From assembly GCA_032622095.1 (NCBI GenBank), contig CP136061.1, positions 264,896,077 through 264,960,076 on the forward strand: a stretch of 64,000 nucleotides of DNA, in the 5' to 3' direction. Of the stretch, positions 31,430 to 43,600 are shown one piece after another. The position numbers were made by a program, and so were the translations under genes. The notes below the pieces were generated by a model. It saw nothing but the letters and a program-made list of their open reading frames with translations. It had not been told where the DNA came from and searched no databases. Every line of letters begins with the position of its first letter. Positions within the stretch are counted from its first letter, which is position 1. This DNA comes from Siphonodentalium dalli (Eukaryota; Mollusca; Scaphopoda; Gadilida; Siphonodentaliidae).

Positions 31430-31689
31430 AGAGACGGATAATAGTCACGAACAAAGGGACTATCGCCACGGCTAGAAGCCCGTTTGTCCTGTACGATGAC
31501 ATCCCTTCGTTTATACATGCCATGAGAAGACCAGCGTCGGCCGGGACTGGGTCAGAACACCTAGCAGACGACGTACTGGCACACATATGTGGGACATAAA
31601 ATGACTCCATCACACTGTTAATAGTCTGCTCACTGCAACCGGCTTGTACCAATGACTTTCTTCGGCATTCTTCCACACATACCTGTGAT
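31428..31689 (-). CDS. Copy 2, exon D' (terminal) with GPI-like signal
   Basis: Acceptor TTCTACAG; the first base A completes Lys; 86 further residues to TAA. It begins SQVCVEECRRKSLVQAGC and keeps all six cysteines of exon D, but lacks the NTT sequon. After PADAGLLMAC a tail follows with small residues (GMSS), a short polar spacer (YRTN) and a hydrophobic end (GLLAVAIVPLFVTIIRL). This order is typical of GPI-attachment signals. Confidence 0.85.
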
Positions 31690-34600
31690 CTGTAGAATTA
31701 GAGGAATGACATGTTTATATTCATAAATCAGATTATTATATACGTCGAATTCACAGAGGGTCATATACTGTTTTTTTATTGGAGATGCACGATCACGTGT
31801 TTTCCGCCTGCTGACGTCACGGTTGGCGCATGGAGAGAATTAAGTCATATCCCACTCCGCGTGTATGTTTCGCTGATTCTTGTTATACATGGGTCATGGG
31901 CGTTTTATTTATAGAAATGGGAATTTTTGAGACGGATTAAAAGCCGAACTGCGACCCGGTGGCCGAGTCCGGTAAAAGGTGTAGTTGGGAATTCTGGTGA
32001 GATGAATGAGAAACCTTCAGTGAAAAGCCGTATGTAGTTGTAATAATTTGAAGGATTAGTTGTTTTAACGGAATTATGAGTTGGTCATTCGTGAAACCAA
32101 TATATTTTATATTCTATAATTACAATCATGGGAAAATAATATATGATCTTGAGCGCGTTACCATTTCTGACATTGGTTTTCTTGTATATAATAAAACACA
32201 TAATGACACTATTGGTGGTGAATATATCTCGAGTTGTTCCCTCGATGCATGGTGTATATCAGGGAATGACAAACCCACAGTCCGTGTTAATTGATACACA
32301 TTCAGAACATGATTCTAGCATGGGTGGTGTTTGATAAACACAGAACAACACGGGTTTTAATGGATATTTTAATGTCGATATGGAACTTTTGCGCCCCTCA
32401 TTGTATCCTTCCATGCTGGCAATTGTACCGTAATAACAAAACGCGTACATCGTTCGGTGTGTATCTTACAGAAACACAGTTTAAATGACTCGTTCGATAT
32501 CCTAAATTTTGTCTACGTAATATGGAAGGAGCTATAAGACAGGTTGATACATACACGAATCTTGATATACCGGATTCATGCGCTCTGATAAATACACGAA
32601 TCTTGATATACCGGATTCATGCGCTCTGATAAATACACGAATCTTGATATACCGGATTCATGCGCTCTGATAAATACACGAATCTTTATATACCGGATTC
32701 ATGCGCTCTGAAAAATACACGAATCTTGATATACCGGATTCATGCGCTCTGAAAAATACACGAATCTTGATATACCGGATTCATGCGCTCTGAAAAATAC
32801 ACGAATCTTGATATACCGGATTCATGCGCTCTGAAAAATACCTGCCATGATCAGAGCAGCATATGGGTTACTGTATCTTCAATTATAGGGTGTTGCCTCC
32901 CTATGAATGCGTGTCTCCCATATGGGTTACTGTACCTTCAATTATAGGGTGTTGCCTCCCTATGAATGTGTGTCTCCCATATGGGTTACTGTACCTTTAA
33001 TTATAGGGTGTTGCCTCCCTATGAATGTGTGTCTCCCATATGGGTTACTGTACCTTCAATTATAGGGTGTTGCCTCCCTATGAATGTGTGTCTCCCATAT
33101 GGGTTACTGTACCTTTAATTATAGGGTGTTGCCTCCCTATGAATGCGTGTCTCCCATATGGGTTACTGTACCTTCAATTATAGGGTGTTGCCTCCCTATG
33201 AATGTGTGTCTCCCATATGGGTTACTGTACCTTTAATTATAGGGTGTTGCCTCCCTATGAATGTGTGTCTCCCATATGGGTTACTGTATCTCTCTCTTCC
33301 TCCTTCTCCCACTCCCCCTCTCCTCTCCGCCATCTATCTCCCTTCTCTCTACCTCCATTTCCCTCTCACCCCCTCTCCCTCTCTGTGGACATAACTTGTG
33401 TAAAACCCGAAGGGTTTTACATACAAGTTATGACCACTTACCTCACGGTTACATCTCCATAGTCCACATGACAGTTAATCCTTATATTTGTATACATTTA
33501 GCGAAAAAGCCACTTTTGTAAATGTATTTAAATCGAAAAGTGTATCGTGACAAAAACAGCCCAAAATACCCATTAGCACCCTTGGCAAAAGTTAATAGGA
33601 ACAATTTCTCTTCATATTGAAACCCGATGATGTATTAAGTCAATCCTGCGCGAGTCCAAATGCGCCCAAAACATTACGCGTTCGTCTTTCCAAACCCAAT
33701 GACGTATAGATGGTGTTATGAGCTTGGTGTTATGAGCCGTTGCGCATTCACCGAGAAATAACTGCAACTAGCCACGTGGGCGCCGACCAATCAGAATGCT
33801 GGATTTAGTGATGACAACACTTAGTATGTAAATATATGCACATATTAGAAATAAGTATATAATACTGACACATGAATTTTCACAAAATGCTCTTGAAAGC
33901 AAGTAAACGTTGGGAGACAAATAACTTGGCCGATTCACAGAAGCCATACGGTGCATGCAATGACACATAATAGCTTTATTCTCTCTCATGGCCGTTAATG
34001 ACATAAAAACATGTTTGTGGTTTTGAAAGTGCATCGATCTATCACAGAGAAGTTTATGTAATTACGAACCTTTGAGAAAATTGTCTTCTCTGCCTGGAGT
34101 TAATGATATTCGCGTGTGCTTTTGAAAATGTATCGTCCTATCACAGAGAAACATTCTTGAGAGAAGAGATAGAAAAAATATGCTTCGTTGGAAGAGAAAG
34201 CACCAGAACCTTCGATATTGGCAATATGTCTTTATCGAGCAATTTTGAGAATTCGATTACAGGTATTAGTCCAAATTAACCATTTTTAAAAGGGGAAACA
34301 GTAAAGTAGAGCGTGGCTCGAAAGCTAATAGAACATTGGAGATATCAAAGGGTTTAAAATGTTCGAGCCATTTTCCAGCTTTTTCAATGTTGCACACATA
34401 AAACAAAAGATCTTTGAGTATGAATATTGAGTAAGGTTGATGTTTCTATAGGTGTTGTGAGGGGGGGGGGGGGGGGGGGCAACAAACTATATTTTTGCTG
34501 GGGCCCGGTGTCCTTAATAAGATGGGATTCAACAACAACAACTTACTTGCACATCGATTCCTGATTCTTTGGTCCATTCTCGAAGACAATCATCGCGTTC

Positions 34601-37600
34601 TTTACACACGTTCTCAGGAGTTTGTACGAGTTCTCTAGACAACAGCTTTGTTTAGACAGATCTGTAAATTCAGTAAAATAGCTAATTGTAACGGTGTAGT
34701 GGCACAGTCATATCACTTGACGTTTTGGTCGGAGAAAATTGATAACACACTAAGAACATTATGGTCATACGTACTACTTGACTGAGATTGCGTCACAAAT
34801 TAATGTATTCATACTCCAACTAAGACAACCCTAGTCTAAATTACCAACTTAAATTTTTTGATTATTACTAATTACATGTAGTATGTATCAGTTCGGTTGA
34901 ATAAATGCCATATGTTCTCCAAAGACGAACAGTCACAATAAAACCGACAAAGAAGGGGCTGTACTAAATAGACCAAAAATGGTCTCTTATAAAACCCACC
35001 AACAATGGCCTGTTATAAAACCGACCAACAAGGGGATGTTATAAAAACGACCAACAATGGCAAGTTATAAAACCAACCAACAATGGCCTGTTATAAAACC
35101 CACCAACAATGGCCTGTTATAAAACCGATCAACAAGTGCATGTTATAAAAACGACCAACAATGGCCTGTTATAAAACCGACCAACAATGGCCTGTTATGA
35201 AACCGATCAACAAGGGCATGTTATAAACCGATCAACAAGGGCATGTTATAAAACCGACCAACAATGGCCTGTTATAAAACCGACCAACAATGATCTGTTA
35301 TAAAACCGACCAACAACGACCTGTTATAAAACCGAAAAACAATGGGTTGTTAATCTTTTCTTTACAACATACTCATTGAAAAGTAGTTCCCCTAGTAAAT
35401 GTTCAGATAATAAGTTCAACAAACAACCAAAGGTCGTTTGTTGAACTTATTATCTGAACATTTCCCAGAAAGGTCTATATATGCATCATTCTCCTCTTGC
35501 ATTTTCTGTGTTTCTGTGTATCGTCTGCTTTTATTAGCTGAACACCCCTTCAAATGAATGATATACCGTATAATAATATTATCTGTGTTTCTGTATGTTG
35601 TCTGCTTTTATTACCCGAACACCCCTTCAAATGAATGATATACCGTATAATATAATAATCCGCAAACATAAAACGCACTGCATTATCTAGCTTAGGAATC
35701 CAACTAGGGTATATACTATGTCTGCTATCTGATATCCTGACTGTCTGCGAGAAAATAAATCAAACATTTTTCATTACATATTCTAGTTTTTGGTAGCCAT
35801 TTGCAGAACTATTTTTGTTTGTTGAAGGCCAAAACAAAATAAATCAATATAAATATTATTCAACCACGTTTGCAATAATCTGGAATTAATTATCAATTAT
35901 GGTGATTTTTCCTCCAAAAATCGTTGTGCTAATGGCTACCAAATGCATCTTTCTGTGACATATAATGCTCGTCGAAGGGTAGTTCTGTAATTTTCGACCT
36001 ATTTCGATATCAGGAATTATAACCGTCGAATGTTATGAGGAGCGTAAACCGCCATGTGGTTTTAAATGTTTTATACATATAATGGCCTTTCCTCGAATCG
36101 GTCGGATTAGCATAGGACTTTAACATCAACATTTATGAAAAAGCTACGGTACTTTTTCTTAGCAGTACCATTTGTGACCCGCCATATCAAATCCAGTCGG
36201 AAGTCGAGATTTTGTTTTACCCTGTGCCAATGCATTCTCTTATATATGCGAGTCGACCATAGGTCGCCTCGCATATATAAGAGAATGCATTGGCCTAACA
36301 ATTTTTTACAATTTTAATGATTTGTTCTTGTATTCTTTAACAATTTTATAATTTCACCCATACAGAGCCCCAGACAAACATGAGCAAACGACACTCTTCT
36401 ATATACTTCTATATATGTGTGGGGCTCCCTGCAGGGTAATGGATGTTTTTTATTTTATGTCCTAAAATTGTAATTATTTAAAAAACATGATAAAAAATTG
36501 TTAGGCCAATGCATTCTCTTATATATGCGAGGCGACCTATGGTCGACTCGCATATATAAGAGAATGCATTGGCACAGGGTAAAAAAATCCCGACTTACGA
36601 CTGGATTTGATATGGCGGGTCACATTTAAGGTCATTAGAGACGGCGACGCGAGTGATTCGAATTCTGCGTCAATGGCGCCAAAATATTCTCGTGGAAATT
36701 CCGTCATCCTAGGTCGATCTTCTCGTTTGTTCTGCGTCTTCAAATGGCAACAAGTCATCAACAGCAAGTAACAAATATAGTATATATGTGGTCGTTTTCC
36801 ACAAGGGACTGTATGTTCATTAGTCCAACGCACATCAAGTCAATGGCACTGACATAGTCTTTTGAATGTAATGTCCATCCATATTCCATACGTTCTGTGT
36901 GTGTTTTGTATGATGCGGAGTCTTGTTATATAATACTTCATACTTTATATTTCCGATATACTATGTTGAATTTTAAGTAGCCATTCTGTTTGCAACGAAT
37001 GAACTTGGCAATGGATTCCACATCCGGTGACTTCGTCTTTTCGTATATTCGTATATCGTGAAAAAAAACACGAAAACACTTGAGTAAACGCGCTGATGGC
37101 GTCGCTCAATTAGAACAAATCCCATCGTTGTGATTGACGTTTTGGTCGCGTAGTTCTCGACGCCGTGTGAATACCTCAGTGATAAAATGTTTGTCCTAAT
37201 TGAGCGTCGACGCAGAAGTCGCATCGTTCGCACTGTGGGTGAACTACTCCTGGCGAATTGGTTCTCTACCTAGTTTCGAGCATTTTTAGCGACGATTCAG
37301 ATTCTCTATCGAGCACTGTCACTGGCTACAAGCGTGTATAAAAAAAAGGTAAAAACTAATGCCGCAATGCACAGAAATTGACTTATTATTTTCCGATCCG
37401 ATTCTCTGCTGAGGATTCCGATTCTCGACCGAGAGTTCGGTTCTCTGCGAATAACTCGATTCTCTGCCATAGATAAAGTAAACTTTGCTCGGTATAGAAT
37501 GTTAATAAAGCTCGGTAGAGAACCAAATCGCCAGGAGTAGTTCCCCCACAGTGATCGTTCGCATAGCCGTCTGAATTGCCCGTTAGCCTCACAAACATAA

Positions 37601-40600
37601 TAGCAAATTCAACAGGACCTATAACGACATCATGGCAAATAAATAGGACCTATAGGGACATGGCAAATAAGTAGGACATATACCGACATCATGGCAAATA
37701 AGTAGGACCTACACCGACATCATGGCAAAAATAAGTAGGACATATACCGACATCATGGCAAACAAGTAGGACCTATATCGACATCATGGCAAATAAATAG
37801 AACCTACACCGACATCATGGCAAACAAGTAGGACCTATATCGACATCATGGCAAATAAATAGGACCTACACCGACATCATGGCAATTAAGTAGGAAAGAT
37901 ACCGACATCATCGCAAACAAGTAGGACCTATATCGACATCATGGCAAATAAATATGACCTACACCGACATCATGGCAAATAAGTAGGACCTATACCGACA
38001 TCATGGCAAATAAGTAGGAAATATACCGACATCATGGCAAACAAGTAGGACATATACTGACATCATGGCATATAAGTAGGACCTACACCGACATCATGGC
38101 ATATAAGTAGGACCTATACTGACATAATGGCAAATAAATAGGACCTATATCGACATCAGGGCAAATAAATAGGACCTACACCGACATCATGGCAAATAAG
38201 TAGGACCTACACCGACATCATGGCAAATAAGTAGGACCTAGACCGACATCATGGCAAATAATCATGGCAAATAAGTAGGACATATACCGACATCATGGCA
38301 AATAATCATGGCAAATAAGTAGGACCTATACCGACATCATGGCAAATAAGTTGGACCTATACCGATATCATGGCAAATAAGTAGTACCTATATTGATATC
38401 ATGGCAAATAAATAGTCCCTATACCGATATTATGGCAAATAAGTAGGACCTATTCCGATATCATGGCAAATAAATAGGACCTATACCGATATCATGGCAA
38501 ATAAGTAGTACCTATATTGATATCATGGCAAATAAGTAGGACCTATACCGATATCATGGCAAATAAGTAGGACCTATACCGACATCATGGCAAATAAGTT
38601 GGACCTATATTGATATCATGGCAAATAAATAGTCCCTATACCGACACCATGTCAAATAAGTAGGACCTAGACCGACACCATGTCAAATAAGTAGGACCTA
38701 TACCGATATCATGTCAAATAAGTAGTACCTATACCGACACCATGTCAAATAAGTAGGACCTATACCGACACCATGTCAAATAAGTAGGACCTAGATCGAC
38801 ACCATGTCAAATAAGTTGGACCTATACCGATATCATGGCAAATAAGTAGTACCTATATTGATATCATGGCAAATAAATAGTCCCTATACCGATATTATGG
38901 CAAATAAGTAGGACCTATTCCGATATCATGGCAAATAAATAGGACCTATACCGATATCATGGCAAATAAGTAGTACCTATATTGATATCATGGCAAATAA
39001 GTAGGACCTATACCGATATCATGGCAAATAAGTAGGACCTATACCGACATCATGGCAAATAAGTTGGACCTATATTGATATCAAGGCAAATAAATAGTCC
39101 CTATACCGACACCATGTCAAATAAGTAGGACCTAGACCGACACCATGTCAAATAAGTAGGACCTATACCGATATCATGTCAAATAAGTAGTACCTATACC
39201 GACACCATGTCAAATAAGTAGGACATATACCGACACCATGTCAAATAAGTAGGACCTAGACCGACACCATGTCAAATAAGTAGGACCTATACCGATATCA
39301 TGGCAAATAAGTAGGACCTACACCGACATCATGGCAATTAAGTAGGACATATACCGACATCATGGCAAATAAGTAGGACCTATACCGATAACATGACAAA
39401 TAAGTATATCGACATCATGGCAAATAAATAGGACCTATATCGACATCATGGCAAATAAATAGGACCTACACCGACATCATGGCAATTAAGTAGGAAATAT
39501 ACCGACATCATGGCAAACAATTAGGACCTATATCGACATCATGGCAAATAAGTAGGACCTATACCGACATCATGGCAAATAAGTAGGACATATACCGACA
39601 TGGCAAATAAATAGGACATATACCGACATCATGGCAAACAAGTAGGGCCTATATCGACATTATGGCAAATAAATAGGACCTACACCGACATTATGGCAAA
39701 TAAGTAGAACCTACACCGACATTATGGCAAATAATTAGGACATACACCGACATCATGGCAAATAAGTAGGAGCTATACCGACATCATGGCTAATAAGTAG
39801 GACATATACCGACATCATGGCAAACAAGTAGAACCTATATCGACATCATGGCAAATAAATAGGACCTACACCGACATCATGGCAAATAATCATGGCAAAT
39901 AAGTAGGACATATACTGACATCATGGCATATAAGTAGGACCTATACTGACATCATGGCAAATAAATAGGACCTATATCGACATCATGGCAAACTAGTAGG
40001 ACCTATATCGACATCATGGCAAATAAATAGGACCTACACCGACATCATGGCAAATAAGTAGGACCTACACCGACATCATGGCAAATAAGTAGGACCTATA
40101 CCGACATCATGGCAAATAAGTCGGACCTAGACCGACATCATGGCAAATAATCATGGCAAATAAGTAGGACATATACCGACATCATGGCAAATAAGCATGG
40201 CAAATAAGTAGGACCTATATTGATATCATGGCAAATAAATAGTCCCTATACCGACATCATGGCAAATAAGTTGGACCTATATTTATATCATGGCAAATAA
40301 ATAGTCCCTATACCGATATTATGGCAAATAAGTAGGACCTATACCGATATCATGGCAAATAAGTAGTCCCTATACCGATATTATGGCGAATAAGTAGGAC
40401 CTATACCGATATCATGTCAAATAAATAGGACCTATACCGATATCATGGCAAATAAGTAGGACATATACCGATAACATGACAAATAAGTATATCGACATCA
40501 TGGCAAATAAATAGGACCTACACCGACATCATGGCAATTAAGTAGGACATATACCGACATCATGGCAAACAAGTATGACCTATATCGACATCATGGCAAA

Positions 40601-43600
40601 TAAATAGGACCTACACCGACATCATGGCAAATAAGTAGGACCTATACCAACATCATGGTAAACAAGTTGGACCTATATCGACATCATGGCAAATACATAG
40701 GACCTACACCGACATCATGTCAAATAAGTAGGACATATACCGACATCATGGCAAATAAGTAGGACCTATACAGACAGCATGGCAAATAAGTAGGACCTAT
40801 ACCGACATGGCAAATAAGTAGGACCTATATTGATCTTATGGCAAATAAATAGGACATACACCGATATTATGGCAAATAAGTAGGACCTACACCGACATCA
40901 TGGCAAATAAGTAGGACCTACACCGACATTATGGCAAATAAGTAGGATCACTTGACTAGGTTGGTACCACAATTGAAGAAAATTTTTATGTGCGGAACTT
41001 TCTGTTCAAATATGATGAGGTGTGTTCTGTTTTGTTCATGTTAGATTTTCGATACGTGATATCTACATGGTATTAGTAGTACACATATCCTGACAACCTG
41101 AACATATATCAAACTGATCCAAAAGAATATACTCACACTCTGAATTGTCACACATTGTGTCGTATGCCTTCACGCTATTTTGGAAGTCTTCTTCGGGCAA
41201 CGTGACGTTACAGGCGGATTTCAAAATGGCATCTACGCATAGGTTCACATTGTTTGCTGTGTTTGTCCTACAAATAAAAAAACGGCATTAACCCTTTCAT
41301 GGCGGAAGTAGCGCTGGTGCAGCATTAAATATCCTGTGCTAGTGAAATATCTCATTCGCCAGTTAGAACTCAAATGGGTTGGTCGCATGATTTTACATTG
41401 TTCCTATCGCAGTTCCTTCAAGCTGATATTGGTTTATGTGCCGTTTCGCCTGTGAGTTGTGTGGCCGTTCGTAAGAACTCAGCTGTCGAGGTGAAACGGA
41501 GTTTTTTTTTGTCGGGCTTCGGTGGACATGGATTATTTTGTCCCCACTGAGGCGCTGCACGCATTGGGTAGTTTTCACTCGGCCCATTGTTTGAGTTTCA
41601 TCTGCTTTTTGTTTGTTCTATCTTTCAATATCACACAGTGGTTTAAAGGCCCATTTAATTTTCGAGTAACCGATAATTTTTTATAGTGCCTTGATATTCG
41701 GTTTTAATAACAATCTGTTCCATAAAAAATATACATATTTATTTAAATGTTTATTACCCAAAGATATACATACATAAGCGGTCATTTTACATACAGGTGT
41801 GCATTCAAACATTTTTCAGTGTGGGTCGTGTGGGGGGGGGGGGGGTAACCAAACCAACTTACATTTATGCATACATTTGACTGGCGCACGCGTTACAGAC
41901 GACCACATGCATTATGCGTGTGGGTGTCTGTCCTACTGTCGTACCACTAGCGGCAATATGTATGATGTTTCTAAGAATAGTTACTGTAATCGCTCAGTTT
42001 CTGGTAACGTTGTCTTGATCCCGACGTTGACATAATTTTGCTAAATTTATTTGCGCCACGGAAAGATCGAATATAGATCTTATAAGGAGGTCATAACAAT
42101 AGGCAGGTGCAAATGGCTTTTTTAATTTTGAGAAATTCGTCACGGTTGTCTGTTGAATTAAGTCGTTCTTGTACACTGTAAAAAGGACTGTGTGGCAGCT
42201 TCCACACAATGACTGTGTGGATGCATTATCTGAACATAAATGTGTACACAATACACACATATGTGTGTATCACCCAATATCCACACATATATGTGTACAT
42301 CACCACACATATTTGTATGTGACGTCGGTTTTTTTAAATTTCACGTGGTGGTCACGCGCGCGTCGTTGTTTCGTACAGGCTCACAGGCTGCCGTAAAGTG
42401 TACACATGGAGTCTTGTTGATTGTGGTGGATCTCGAAATTCGATATATTGGTCGGTCTCTTCGATTATTTCTATAGTTAAGGTAAGATTATATTTAAATT
42501 GGCAAGATATTCACCTTTGTGAGAATTTCCGTATCTATTTTGTATAAAACATGATTGAACGAAATAATAAACTTGATTTGGATTTTCTGATTCATCAATT
42601 CCCTGTCGCATAGTCATATATTTACATTTTAGAGTTGTGCGTTTATCTGGGTTTATCTGTTGTTTCTGTGGTCTATATGATACACATCTTTCCGAAGCAC
42701 AAAACCTGCTCGAAAATTGTCTTTATGTAAATTGACAAATTCAACTGTGTGGTGAAGACATTTACTGAACAAATGTGTGTTCATCACATACACACTATAT
42801 ATTATACAGCGTGCTTTAAACCAGAACCACAATTTTATTATTTTGCACGGTAAGGTTCTCATGTTGATAAAGTAACGACGTTTTTTGTGTTTATATGGAA
42901 TGCAGATGAGAGGAAATATATACTGAGACCAGTGACGTGGCGACAGGGCGGATATTGGGAAGGGTGTGTCTATAACCCTATCCCAAACCTCGGTAAAATT
43001 TACTAAAAATTCCAACAGTTGGAAATTTCATGCCTGACGCAAAGTTACAAGTTTTACACCACATGCATTATAATAGGTTGAAATTATTCTCTTTGTTTGA
43101 TTTTTCAACCAGTAATTAGTGGGAAATTTATAGTTTTTTTAGACAAACAGTAGCATATTTTTCTACTTTTTGGTAAAACAAAAATGGCCTCAAATGGCCA
43201 TCGGGTGGAAGACTTCCATTTGGTTGGAAATTCTAATAGTTGGAAAGCTTGAGGTACCAATTGGAAAATTCAGAACGAGAGGGGGGTGTGCAAATATAAT
43301 TCTACAAATATGGTTCAAGGGGGGTGGTGGGGTGTACTTCGACATTTGAATGTGGACACCCCCCCCCCAACCAACGGCGACCACTGAGCCGCGTCCATGA
43401 ATGAGACTTGTGGCTGTCACTGAAATGCCCTAGTCGCATACTACGAAATGACATGTGGCACCCGGAATCACACAAAATGTGTGAAATTGGTGTTTCAAAT
43501 TAATTTAATTTGAATATGATGAGCATCACTGTTGCAATAAACCTTGAAATACCACAATGGACGATCAATGTACCAAGGGAAACAAATTGTTGGGTGGGTG

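Noticed and set aside
36640-37230. GC-richer stretch as a possible exon
   Set aside because: No consistent frame with splice sites. An inverted pair (GCGTCGCTCAATTAG and CTAATTGAGCGTCGAC) suggests a degraded MITE instead.
37607-40947. CRISPR-like regular array
   Set aside because: Units are contiguous without unique spacers and the genome is eukaryotic; it is satellite DNA. The same holds for the arrays at 17867, 32551, 32860 and 34936.
41288-41330. TTAACCCTTTCATGG, a possible piggyBac-type left end
   Set aside because: No matching right end with TTAA could be located nearby.
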